Shown: positions 50,984 to 61,959 of the stretch, piece after piece
How positions within the stretch are numbered: position 1 is the first letter of the stretch
Layout of the letters: each line of letters opens with the position of its first letter
Translations under genes and position numbers: made by a program
Assembly: GCF_001723175.1 (NCBI RefSeq)
Contig: NC_064654.1
Location: 1,488,001-1,552,000 of the forward strand
DNA length: 64,000 bases
Direction: 5' to 3'
From: Penicillium oxalicum
Lineage: Eukaryota; Ascomycota; Eurotiomycetes; Eurotiales; Aspergillaceae
Notes under the pieces: model-generated
Told to the model about the DNA's origin: nothing
What the model saw: only the letters and a program-made list of their open reading frames with translations
Databases searched by the model: none

Positions 50984-51120
50984 AATATCAAGATATTAGC
51001 TTGCGGCGGATATCGTAGCCTAGTCTATTATATTGAATTCTTCTGTAGAAGAAATTTCGCGAAAGAAATTCGCAGAGTTTAACGTATTGTTATAGGTCGA
51101 TGTCTTCTGCAGAAGAAATT
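50223..51120. repeat. Four copies of the palindrome ATTTCTTCTGCAGAAGAAAT
   Basis: Copies at 50223-50242 (centre TACA), 50277-50296 (perfect), 51036-51056 (centre TGTA) and 51103-51120 (perfect core). The two imperfect centres differ by single CpA/TpG-type changes. Flanks differ between copies. A fifth copy lies at 52842. Confidence 0.88.
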
Positions 51121-52841
51121 TGTAGCACTTAGCGAAAAATTATTATAATTTAAGCTCTCTCCGGAGACTTCCCTCCCCTCCTAAAAATCTTGCCATCCCT
51201 AGTAAGCTCCTTTTCTATCACCTTTCAAAACAGTCTTAAAAACTACTAAATTTCCAAATAAAGACAAAATTTAGCAAATCTAACAAATTTAATCTACTTC
51301 TAAGAGAAATTAACAAAAATATAAAAAAATCCGAAATATTCGTATTAAATAGACTAATTAACACACTACCTTTTTAATAAAGAAAAATATCGAATTAAAT
51401 TAAACCTATCCCTCTCGCGGCAGCCGTCCTCTTTTGCGCTTTTGCGTAGTAGGTAGTAATCCGTTCTTAGCCTTAATTCTTTTATCTTTATCCAAATTTC
51501 TTTTATCCTAGAGCGCCTAGTAATAAAATCTTTTTAGCCTGCTACTATTAATACTAGCGCTTACCTTATTTATCTAGCAGTATAGGGTGCCGTCTAATTC
51601 TTTAATTTCGTATACGCTATTTTTCAGATCTTTTCTGATTCGATATAGCCCTATCTATCTAAATCGGAGCTTGTTTCTGGACGTTATATTATCCTCTAAC
51701 CTAGTATTATAGAGAAGGACCAAATCTTTTTCTTTTAGGGGCGCAATTCGTAGGTTTCTGTGCGAGTCGTGATATTCTTTGTTCTGAGCTCTTAGCCTCT
51801 ATAGCTATATTATCGTATCAGAGATATCCTAGTCTCGTCTTTTAATTTATTCGGCTCGTAACGCAATTAGATCTGCGCGTATCTCTACCTTTTCCTAGGG
51901 TAGTATCGACTAGGTAGGTATATCTAATTCTACTAGTAAGATAGTATCTTGTCTATAAACAAATCGGAAGGGTAAGATACCGGTATGCGTATATAAAGTC
52001 GCTCTGTTAGTAAGTATCGCGGCCGGTAGCTTTTAGGACTATTTTAGTTTAATACCTTCTGATAGTTTATACCTATTTATTATTTTAGATAAGGCGTCTT
52101 TCAGAGTTCGTATTGCTCTCTTAATCGCCCTATTCGCCTACGGGTTATATACCGAAATTAAAATAGTATCGACGCGGTACGATTTCAAAAAATTTCGTAT
52201 TTCCGAACGTATTTCAGGACTAAAATTAATAATAATCTCCTAAGGCACCCTATACCTGCAGATAATATCCTCCTAAACGAATCCGGTAGCGCTTTTACTA
52301 TCTACCTTCTAGAGAATCCTTGCTTCTAGCTACCTACTAGCTAAATCTCTTGCTTAGATAACTCCTTTTTAACCTTCCTCGTTAGGTAGCGGGGTAGTAT
52401 TAATATACTATTTCTCCTAGATTCGTATCGGTCTTGCGCTTCCCGCAGGTTTATACAGTCTAACGGGATTACGCGCCTAGTATTCGAAGTATGCGCGCAC
52501 AAATTTCGTAGTCTCGTTATATATTCCTAACTAATAGTACCGCGTAGCTAATAGGTTGTAAGTAGCTTCGCGGCCTTTATAGCCTAATTCTTTATATAAG
52601 CGCTATAGCGTCTCTTTTCGTATCCTAATATCGTCTAAAACCCTTTATATAATTAGCTCTCTGCTATACCCTCTATAAAATAGATATCGATCTTGGACTA
52701 CAAATCTTAAAGCCTTTTTCTTGAACGTGCTAAATTCACTACGAGATATTTTAGCGGGCCTACGTAGTATCGTCAAGAACCTTGCAATTTTCTGAGATTC
52801 TTCTGAATATAATCCGTCTAGAATTTCTGTATTAATAGTCG

Positions 52842-52860
52842 TTTCTTCTGCAGAAGAAAT
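52842..52860. repeat. Fifth copy of the CTGCAG-centred palindrome
   Basis: TTTCTTCTGCAGAAGAAAT lies within the gypsy pol frame between RNase H and integrase, where it encodes ISSAEE on the minus strand. Confidence 0.88.
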
Positions 52861-52922
52861 CTCCTAAGAAACAGGAATTTTAACAGAAACTATAGTTTCT
52901 ACCGGGGAAACCGTAACGCGAA

Positions 52923-52927
52923 GATAA
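52923..52927. repeat. Target-site duplication GATAA (left)
   Basis: GATAA directly before the plus-strand gypsy element; the identical five bases follow its 3' LTR at 63293-63297. Confidence 0.92.
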
Positions 52928-53598
52928 TGTTACGGACCTCAAAGAAGCGCGGGGGCCGCAGTTATTTGAGTAACGACTGAGGGCCAATCATTCTACGGAC
53001 ACTAGGTAATAGCGTTGTCACGTGCGTTTCGGTATACTTGGGCGTGCCCCGAGGGACCCGAGGAGGAGACATTCAGGGCAGGCGCCAGAAGCAGCCTACA
53101 GCTAACCGACACAAACGATACCCTCTTACTCTATGAGACGGTTAGCGCGACGCAGGAAACGGCCGCCGTTTTACTAGCACCGGAATTGCACCATAAATGC
53201 AAGAACCCGGTAAACCCGCACGTGACCACATCCTATCGGTGATAGGATAGACTCATCGGTGATGAGTCCTAGCGCATCAGTGATGAGTCTCGACTCATCA
53301 GTGATAGGAAGGACTGGATATGTAAGGACACTCTTTTTAGCATCATGTATTTAGTTCTTCGCGATCAATTATATATTGTTACTTGGTTACTACCTTGAAG
53401 CACTTTGCACTCCACGGTTCAACTCTAAGACAAACCCAACCTACAGGTAGGGGATTCACTCAGTAGTAACACTTAGTGATTGACCTACTTGGCGCGCACC
53501 TCTAGCACGTCTTGCAAGACACTCGACAGGATCCAACCCGCAGTAAGACTTTACGAAGCAACGGTACGATTAAGAGACTAGGTCTTGGGATTAGAAGT
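52928..53598 (+). repeat. 5' LTR of the chromovirus (left part)
   Basis: Starts TGTTACGGACC. It is cut at 53598 by the copia insertion and continues at 56415-56481, where it ends GTAATA (GTAACA in the 3' copy). Joined length about 738 bases. This part is nearly free of RIP changes, unlike the 3' LTR. Confidence 0.93.
53231..53308. repeat. Array of small hairpins in the LTR
   Basis: Consecutive stem-loops: TCCTATC-ggt-GATAGGA (53231-53247), GACTCATC-ggt-GATGAGTC (53250-53268), and ATGAGTC-tc-GACTCAT (53283-53298), closed by a partial repeat GATAGG. The 3' LTR keeps the same array with TG/CA-to-TA changes. Confidence 0.88.
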
Positions 53599-53777
53599 TG
53601 AGAGAGTTTGCCCTCTCCAGATGTTTGCTAGGCCCAGCAGCGGTCATGTGTCTTGAGGGTTTTTCCCCCATCGTGGGTTTTCCCTCTCTCTCTCTTCTTC
53701 CTTCTCCCTAGACTTCCCAATCCCAGTTGTCTCGCCTCCAGATTGCTTCCTTGCCTTGTAGACCTGTAGGTCTATCA
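53599..53777 (+). repeat. 5' LTR of the short copia derivative
   Basis: Begins TGAGAGAGTTTGCC and ends GGTCTATCA. Almost unmutated. Confidence 0.94.
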
Positions 53778-53793
53778 GGTTATGAGCCCGATC
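53778..53793 (+). other. Primer binding site, initiator tRNA-Met half
   Basis: GGTTATGAGCCCGATC starts immediately after the LTR and is complementary to the CAU anticodon arm of initiator tRNA-Met, as in Drosophila copia. Confidence 0.8.
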
Positions 53794-53863
53794 GCAATAG
53801 TGAGGCCTGAATTTGTGAAAACCACAAGTTCTCAAATTTTCAATCACCAAATTCATCAAATTC

Positions 53864-53992
53864 GGCTGTGGAAGCCATAATCACCAAAATCACCAAATCA
53901 CCAAATCACCAAATTCAAATCAACAAATCCAACCAGGCTGTGGAAGCCAGAAACTCATCAAGTACAACAAATTCAACCAGGCTGTGGAAGCC
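53864..53992 (+). repeat. Three GGCTGTGGAAGCC leader repeats
   Basis: Copies at 53864, 53937 and 53980 between primer site and gag start, with CCAAATCA-type short repeats between them. Same arrangement as in the long copy. Confidence 0.88.
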
Positions 53993-54205
53993 AAATTCAA
54001 TATCAACAAAAAGAAAAGACGCGTCTGTTGATGTTTGTTAGGACCACCACAACATCAACATCTCTTACTTCAGACCCTACCACAACACACCAACAACAAC
54101 ACCACATACATCCCCCACAAACCTTCCCTCTTACCAAATTTCATCTCCAAACCACCCAAATCATCAAATTTACCCAAATCTCCATCACATTCCTGAATAC
54201 CAGCC

Positions 54206-54580
54206 ATGGCTGAAGAAGACCTCGGCCAAGCGGCCGGTGTTGAGGAATTTCCCGCATCTCGCGAAGACTACAGTAACTTCTTTACCCTGAAATCCCGAGG
54301 CCAGCCAGTGAACCAACTTACTGGCGCCCCCAAAGAATTCACCCTCAATCCACTTGAAATGTTGGAAAGAACAGAAGACTTTGAAGACTGGTTCAGAGAT
54401 GCATGCCAAATCCTTAAAAAGAAAGGACTCCATCGCCTCGTTGACCCAAAATGTGACAGGCCCAAAGTGACATCTGACGAAGCAGAAACTTGGGTCGAAC
54501 ACTCCCATGCCATACAGATGTGGCTCCAACAATCTATCTCGAAGGACATCGGCAATGGTCAAAATCCCTCAAACCCATAG
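54206..54580 (+). CDS. Truncated copia gag protein, open frame
   Basis: An uninterrupted frame of 124 codons with ATG in good context after an unmutated leader. The first 118 residues are the copia gag N-terminus (EDYSNFFTLKSRGQPVNQL, WFRDACQILKKKGLHRLVDP). The last few come from the pol side of the deletion junction, ending at TAG 54578-54580. It lacks the zinc knuckle. It could be translated, since LTR and leader are intact, but packaging function is doubtful. Confidence 0.7.
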   Translation: MAEEDLGQAAGVEEFPASREDYSNFFTLKSRGQPVNQLTGAPKEFTLNPLEMLERTEDFEDWFRDACQILKKKGLHRLVDPKCDRPKVTSDEAETWVEHSHAIQMWLQQSISKDIGNGQNPSNP

Positions 54581-54587
54581 GGAAGCC

Positions 54588-56153
54588 ATGAAATCCCAAT
54601 TCGCCGATCAATGGCTTGAAGCCGAAGAGACCCAATTAAAGAAGTTTGAATCATCTAACACAATGACTTTGGTAACTGAACCCCTAAAAGGTACCAAAAT
54701 CCTTCCAGGCAAATGGGTCTATGACATTAAACAGGATACCGAAGGATATGTCCTGGAATTCCGTGCCAGATGGGTCGTATATGGCAACCGCCAAAGTCCA
54801 GGCGTAGACTTCTAACCTGACGAAAGATATGCCCTAGTTGTCTCAGATGCATCGGCCAAGTTATTTATTACTATGGCTACTATCCGCAATTGGAAAAAGG
54901 AACAGTGGGACGTAATTGGAGCCTACCTCAATGCCGCCATTGACAACCGCATCATATTCATAAAGCAACCAACTGGACATGAACAATTTAGCCTAAAAGG
55001 AGAAGATCTGGCATGCGTACTAAACCAGGCGCTTTATAGATTGCGACAAGCAGGACACCTCTGGCATGAACTTTTCAAAGATGACCTATCTAGCCTAGGC
55101 CTCTCTCTAATCCCCTCCGAACCATGCATCTTCACCAACAAGGACCATACCATATTTGTTATAATCTATGTGGATAATATCCTCGCGACTAGACATAAGG
55201 ATCAATTGAACTCTATGAAAAAGGGCCTTTTAAACAAAAGAAAACTAAAGACCCTCCTATTCAAAAGATTCCTTGGATGTGATATGATTAAAGAACCCTC
55301 TAGCTGCATCTTTATGAGCTAATAGGCTTATTTGACAAATTTAATCTATGATAAGGGCTATGAAAATTGCAATCCTTCGCTAATTCTAATGAATCCCTCT
55401 TGGAAAATCCCCTATCTAAATGATCTAACAGAGGATAACGTATTCGATTAGGGAGCCTATGCTAAAATGATAGGAAAGATTGGTTAGCTCTCAATCAAAA
55501 TGCGCCCGGATATTGTAGCGACCGTGTCTAAACTATAGCGCCGTAACGCACACCCGAGAAAAGATGATATAGTAGCGTACAAAGTTTTGTTGCAATACCT
55601 TACAGGCACCATAAATTTAGGAATCCTATTTAGAAAAGAACCCTCAAAGGGTCTAGAAGGATTTGTCGACTTATCGTACGCTAATATAGAGGATAGAAAA
55701 TCTACCGAAGCATATATTTAGTTCTTTGCTGGTGCCCTAATCTTATAGAGCTTAAAAAGACAAGACATCGTGGTAGCCTTATCGACTATGGCCGAATACT
55801 ATGCCCTTACGACCGTAGCGAAAGAAGGACTTTACCTTGCCAAAATTGCTACTAACCTTTTACTTATGCCCCTATTAAACCAAGATAAAGAATTCGACAA
55901 AAATATCCTAATTACCCTATTTTGTGATTCCGACAATGCTATCACGACCGTTATAAACCCTAAAGTTAGCCCAAAATTATCCTGGATTAGCACGAGATAC
56001 TATTTGATCAGAGACCTTATTAAAAAGAACCTCGTCTAACTGACTAGTATCCCGAGCAAGGACAATGCCGCTGATATGCTTACTAAAACTAAGCCTAATG
56101 GGATTTTTCAAAATGATCGTACTAGATTATTGTATATAAGAGATCCTAACTAA
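54588..56153 (+). pseudogene. Reverse transcriptase/RNase H relic of the short copia derivative
   Basis: RVT_2 sequence begins with QFADQWLEAEETQLKKFES and LPGKWVYDIKQDTEGY; a stop replaces Gln after GVDF (about 54813). Polymerase motif FVIIYVDNILATRHKD has YVDN instead of YVDD near 55168. Another stop falls at about 55320. The RNase H part (VALSTMAEYYALTT, FCDSDNAITTV) runs to about 56.1 kb and ends with DNAADMLTKTKPNG. A G-run polypurine tract precedes the 3' LTR. Confidence 0.85.
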
Positions 56154-56230
56154 CCCTCCCCTTCCAAATTTTATTATGTCATACTACCATATATATTATT
56201 ATTCACATTGCTGCTAGTCCTAGGGGGGGT

Positions 56231-56409
56231 TAAGAGAGTTTGCCCTCTCCAGATGTTTGCTAGGCCTAGCAGCGGTTATGTGTCTTGAGGGTTTTTCCCC
56301 TATCGTGGGTTTTCCCTCTCTCTCTCTTCTTCCTTCTCCCTAGACTTCCTAATCCCAGTTGTCTCGCCTCCAGATTGCTTCCTTGCCTTGTAGACCTATA
56401 GGTCTATCA
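56231..56409 (+). repeat. 3' LTR of the short copia derivative
   Basis: 179 bases, first two bases TA instead of TG, ending GGTCTATCA, then GAAGT. A few CpA-type differences from the 5' LTR. Confidence 0.93.
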
Positions 56410-56414
56410 GAAGT

Positions 56415-56481
56415 TAGGATAGTAGGCAAGTATCGGCCTAGGACGTTCTAACTCACGGTAACCAGTCGGCACCGCGTAATA
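56415..56481 (+). repeat. 5' LTR of the chromovirus (right part)
   Basis: Continuation of 53598 after the copia element; matches 3' LTR positions about 63222-63292 and ends at GTAATA, the mutated form of GTAACA. Confidence 0.88.
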
Positions 56482-56521
56482 TATTAATCGCCCTATCTTT
56501 AGACCGTGAAGCATAGTTATT

Positions 56522-58330
56522 ATGGCAGGCAACGACAGTACCCCGAAAGGAAAGACTCCTACTCGACCCACGATAACCGAACCCGACTCAGACGACGAAC
56601 GTAATATAGAGATTCAGAATCTTAAAACTATCGTCGGATAACTTCGAGAATACCTTAATTAACTAGGCGCGAACTATAACGTCTATTCGATAAGCGTGAA
56701 GGACTACTTAGAGCAACTCTATACTTAAGTCGTCGCTTTAGCCCTAGTAACTACGTTAGAGCACCTAAGCTCCCGAAGGCTAAGACCTTCGATAGTAACA
56801 GACAGAAATTACGAGGATTCCTAACGCAGATAGATATCTATATCGATTAATAAAGGACGCCTCGTTAGCGAAGGTAGCAAGGTCATTTTCGTGTTAGCCT
56901 ACCTACAAGGATAGGTATAGGACTAGCTCGAACTATATATCCGCGAGTACTACGAAAAAGATAGCGATAAATAGAACACGACTACGTAATCAATCTTTAG
57001 TAGCTATACTACGTTTCGATAGCACCTCGAACGAACTTTTAGCGATATTAATACAAGAAGATAGCTAAACGCAAATTAAAACGAATTCGACAAACTAGGT
57101 TAGTATCCGCCTATACGGCCGAGTTTATATAACTTATAGCGATACTATAATAGGAAGACTACGCTTTAATTCCGTACTACGACACGGACTAAACCCTATA
57201 TTAAGGACGAGCTTGCGCGGATCGATCGACTAGATACTATAGAAAAACTTATCGACGTAGTAGTACGAATCGATAATCGCCTATACGATCGATAAATAGA
57301 AAAAAGGGAAATTAAAGGATAGCGCTAAGGCACTAGCCGACTATTATACTATCGGTACAACAAACGACTAAACAGACCTATAAGGGATAGCGACCCCTAT
57401 AGACTAAAGCTAATAGAGCTCGACGTAGCGAGACTCCTAAGTAAAAAGAGAAACGACGAAGAGATAATAACTTATACTTTAAATATAGAAAAGCAGGGTA
57501 TAGGGCGCGTAAGTATAAGGAAAAGCACAATAACGCAAAGCTATAGGCGCGTAAGCGTAGCGAAAGACGTAATAACGCAAGGCTATAACAAATAAGGGCA
57601 ACCTAGGACGATTAGGTTCGCCTTAGTAGCTACGAGCTACCGACGATAGCTCTAAGACGCCGCTACGTAATAGCAAGAAGGTACGTATCGCTACTACCCG
57701 CGAAGGGGACTAGGCGAGTATACGGAACTAAACAAGAAGGGTAAAACCTTAGACACCTTCGACGACTACGAAGAACGGGCGGAAGTAATACGATAAATTA
57801 CTAAGGATATAACCCCCGGAACCTTCGCAGAATATAGTTTACCGCGGCCTAATTAGCGCAGAGCACGCGACGGAAGAATTTCCCGAAATAGATTAGGAGA
57901 ATATCGAGAGTTAAGGGTAGACCTAGTACGGTCTATAGGACCCTACCGACTCCTAGGAGTTATCCTACGAAACCTAGGAAGGAGCGGGACGGACCCCGGA
58001 ATACTAAGCGAGAACCTAGGAACTCTAGAAATCCTAGAAACTCTACCGTAGTTCCTAGGGAAGGATACTACTATATAGCCTTAAGAAAGAAACCCCTAAG
58101 AGAATAGAATAATATCTATATAATAACCTAAGGTATATATATAAAGGATACGCACGATCCTTAGCACGATCTCAGAGCCGTAGTAGGTTATTACGACGAT
58201 AGATACTAGGTATACGTATTAGGGAAGGTCGAGAGGAGCCTCGAACCTAGACCTCTATAATAGGAAAAGAAACCTAACTAGAAACTAGAATACGTAGGAG
58301 TCTAGTTTGGAAAAAAAAAACTACGCGACG
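56522..58330 (+). pseudogene. gag relic of the chromovirus
   Basis: Starts MAGNDSTPKGKTPTRP at ATG 56522. The frame, with many stops, shows a capsid-like region with LELYIREYYEK and a coiled, basic later part. No zinc knuckle could be read with certainty because Cys codons are likely mutated. Confidence 0.65.
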
Positions 58331-58399
58331 AATAGCGGTAACTCGTAGCGATAGTATAGGGACGATATAAGGATTACGGCTAATATCATACTTAGATCA

Positions 58400-61300
58400 A
58401 CTATAGTAATAATCGACTCGGGAGTAGCTAGTAACTTTATAGATCCTAGGTATAAGAACCGCTATTAGATTAAAGGATAAGAAAAACCCTAGGTCGTACT
58501 AATTATCGGACTTAACGGAGAAAGTCTTAGACTAGGGATTACCTACGAAAGCGGACCCTACTAATAGTTATTAGAGACTACTTCGAAATTATTAACTTCG
58601 ACGTGACCCTACTAGGATAGTACGATATCGTTTTAGGCGTTCCTTAGTTAAGGAAGTATAACCCCGATATTAACTAGTAAACTAATAACCTACTCTTTAG
58701 GTATAACTATTAAGTCACGAGCGAGAAATAGACCGGAAGGAAACAGAACACGCTAACGATACTTAGCTATAGGGTAGTATACTTATAAGAACCCTTACGA
58801 AGGCGAACTTAAGAGGAGTTTTCGGCTAGGAGGTAGGCCTAACAGAAACACGATAATACACGAGATATCGCGACGGTTAAGCAAGGAAGCAATATAACCG
58901 ACTAGGAACTAGAGGAATATATCCTCGTTCACGACATAGTAATAGCTCTATACGCTAGAAGCGCTAGAAGAAGAACATAAAATACTAGCGGAATATACGG
59001 AATTCTAAGACGTATTTACGCTACTAAGGGATAGTAAGCTACTAGAGTATAGTCCGTTCGACTATAAGATAAAGATTAAGGACAGCGAGGAACTAAAGTT
59101 TATACCGATCTACCTACTATCGCAGAAAGAGTTAGCGATACTAGAAGAATATATTAAGGATAACCTTAAGAAGGGGAAATTTAATACTCGAAATCTTTAG
59201 CAGGATATCTAATCCTATTTATACCGAAGAAAGAGGAGAACTTAGAATATACGTTAAACTAATAGCTTAACGATATTACGATTAAGGACCGGCACCTGTT
59301 ACCGTTAATTAACGAAATCCAAGATATTATTCAAGGAGCGAAATATTTTAGCAAGTACGATATTACTAACGCGTATAATCGACTCCGAATTAAGGAAGGA
59401 GATAAATAGAAGATAGCGTTCAGAACTAAATACGGGCACTACGAGTATAAGGTTATACGTTTAGTCTTACTAACGCACCCGTATTATTTTAACGGTTTAT
59501 CTTCTATATTCTACAGGATACCTCGATAAGTTTGATCATACCTCGACGATATCCTAGTATTCTCTAAAACCGAGGAAGAATATATCGAGAATAGGAAAGT
59601 ACTATAAAACTTAGGGAAGCAGAGGTAACGCTTAAACTTAAGAAATACGAGTTTTATATCTAACAGACAAGTTTCCTCGGATATACTATTAGCCCTAAAG
59701 ACTAGGAATAGAATAAGATAAAGTAAGAGTATACTCGAATAGCTAACGCTAATATACGTTAAGGACGTACAGAGTTTTCTTAGACTTACGAATTACTATC
59801 GAAAATTAATACCGTAGTACTTAAAGTATATAGTAGGACTATACCGATTTACTAAAAAGGGATACCGTTCTAGTAGGACGAAGAAGCAGAAAAATATTTA
59901 CCGCACTCAAGGAATATATAATAAAAAGGCAGGAGAAGCGATCCTAGCTATATTTAACTACGATATACTAATTATTATAGAAACCAACGTATCTGATTTC
60001 GCGCTTAGAGTATAGCTTATATAACTAGGATAAGACGGCAAGCTAGACCTATCGCTTTCTAGTCTCGCAAGATAATACCCGCGGAAACAACTACGACGTA
60101 TACGATAAGGAACTACTAGCTATAGTATAGTATTTTAGACGTAGAGAGCCTACTTAGAAGGGCTAAGTATATAGTAATCGTTCGGACAGATTACTACAAT
60201 CTTACGTACTTTACGACTACGAAGAAACTTATAAGGCGATAAGCTAGATAGGCGGAGACCTTAGCCTAATACGACTTTAAGATCGTGCACTATAAAGGGA
60301 CCGAAAACACGGTCGCGGACGCGCTTAGTCGACGACCTGACTATAAACTAGGTACTAAGGAGGTAGCACTAGCAATCTTAGTAAAAGATAACGAAGGAAA
60401 TATCGTCTATAATACTAGACGCTCGTAGCGACTAGCGAGGTCTAGAACGACGAATAGATCGAAAGGATTCGAGACGGTATACGGACCGACGAATTACTAT
60501 AAAAGGTTCTAGGTAATAATATAGCCCTAACGAATAACGGCTTAGTCTATATTTATAGACTAGTATACGTTCCTAGAAACCTCTAAACATAGATTATATA
60601 GCTATATCACGACGAACTAATAGGGACCCTAGTATCGAAAAAACTATCGAAAAGATACGCGGAATTACTATATTCCGGTACTATACAGAAAAGTCCGGAG
60701 TATATTTAGTAATATAACTCGTGTTAACGAAACAAGACGTCACGACACGTACTATACAGAGAGATAGAATTAGCCGAAGTACTATAATAACTATAGGAAT
60801 AGATTATAATAGACTTTATAACGAAGTTACCTGTCTAGAAGGAAATAATATAATAATAGTAGTCGTCGATCGACTAACTAAGTACGTATATATAATACCG
60901 ATAACGGAAACTATCGATACACGACAGATAGCTAACCTACTACTTAAATATATATTTACTAACTATAGAACACCGAGCAAGATTACCTCGGACAGAGACA
61001 AACTATTTATATCGAATATATAGTAGTTATTAGCGGATTAACTCGGTATTAAGTATAGACTCTCTACCGCGTACTACCCGTAAACTAACGGATAAACCGA
61101 AAGAGTTAACAAACTCTAGAATAATACCTACGATACTACGTTAATTACTAATAGGATAACTAGGCAGGATTATTACTAATAGCGTAGTTAGCGTATAATA
61201 ACGCTATATACGCTACTACAGAGAAACACTATTCTTCGCTAACTATAGGTTTAATCCTACTATTATCGGGAAAACTATCGGAAAATAGCTACTCGCAGAA

Positions 61301-61830
61301 TCGTCGAGACTACTAGCGACTAGGCTTAAGTAACTATATTTATAACTAATAAGGGATATCGAGTTTCTTAATCTGCGTATAAAAAACTACTACGATTAGT
61401 CGCGCTAGGAGGCGCCGGACTTTCGAAAGGGGGAGAAAGTTTACCTCTTACGACGTAATATTCGCACTACACGACCTAGCGCAAAGCTCGACTACCTTAA
61501 ATTAGGACTATTTAAAATCGAAGCAAAAATAGGACCGCTTAATTACCGATTAAAGCTACCTAATAGTATATGACGTATCTATACTATATTTTATGTCTTA
61601 TTATTAGAAAAAGCACCTAAGAACGCTAAAATCGCTACTAACGTAGAAATCGGAGAAGAAACCGAAAATAAATATAAGGTCGAAGAAATCCTAGATACTA
61701 ACAAAATTAGCGGAAAGCCTTACTACTTAGTAAAGTAGAAAGGATACGATACCTTAGAAAATATATAGGAACCTATTAAGAACCTAAGGGGCTACTACTA
61801 GCTAGTTCGACGGTTTTACTAATAGGAGAG
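58400..61830 (+). pseudogene. pol relic of the chromovirus (protease, RT, RNase H, integrase, chromodomain)
   Basis: Protease: IIDSGVASNFIDPRY near 58407. Reverse transcriptase: LSQKELAILEEYIKD near 59120 and an intact polymerase site YLDDILVFSKTEEEY at 59539-59583. Integrase: an open stretch 60721-61023 with VVVDRLTKYVYIIPITET and PSKITSDRDKLFI, and the third acidic residue in TERVNK at about 61096 (D,D,E). Chromodomain at 61669-61791: KYKVEEILDTNKISGKPYY, then KGYDTLENI and EPIKNL, with both Trp of the KWKGY and TWEP motifs changed to stop. The chromodomain places it with the fungal chromoviruses, which integrate at heterochromatin by histone-mark recognition. Frameshifts occur between domains. 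Confidence 0.88.
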
Positions 61831-61959
61831 GGCGACCCGGTATTCCTAACTAACTAAGAGGAATCTAGGTCGGCCTAAGAAAAGGAAGGATTATTTAATA
61901 ACTAAGTTAGAGTAGGATCCTCTAACGACGCTATAAGGACTTAGCCGTCGGCTATAGCA

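Larger units (their letters stand above)
51390..52927 (-). pseudogene. Integrase part of a minus-strand Ty3/gypsy element
   Basis: Minus-strand frames give an H2C2-like region (LGYKGREATYNLLATRYYW, with YFEY in place of CxxC; about 52.48-52.65 kb), then integrase core pieces including ISVYNP and a TLKDAL helix, and the C-terminal segment KDLVLLYNTRLEDN and LRFR-IGLYRIRKDLK at about 51.58-51.72 kb, ending near 51.39 kb. At 52927 it is interrupted by the plus-strand gypsy element; the same frame resumes in register at 63298. A purine tract on the element strand lies at about 51166-51185. Confidence 0.8.
53599..56409 (+). mobile_element. Short copia derivative nested in the chromovirus 5' LTR
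   Basis: Bounded by 179-base LTRs and a perfect 5-bp duplication GAAGT (53594-53598 and 56410-56414). It aligns to the 6.2-kb copia element at 29381-35619 but lacks about 3.4 kb: the gag frame runs directly into the reverse-transcriptase region at about 54562, so protease, integrase and part of gag are missing. The junction falls at a short TCG match. It shares at least two pol lesions with the long copy. Confidence 0.93.

Noticed and set aside
40721..51390. Starship-type giant transposon with captain recombinase
   Set aside because: No DUF3435-like motif could be read and no edges were found; the gene relics alone are not enough.
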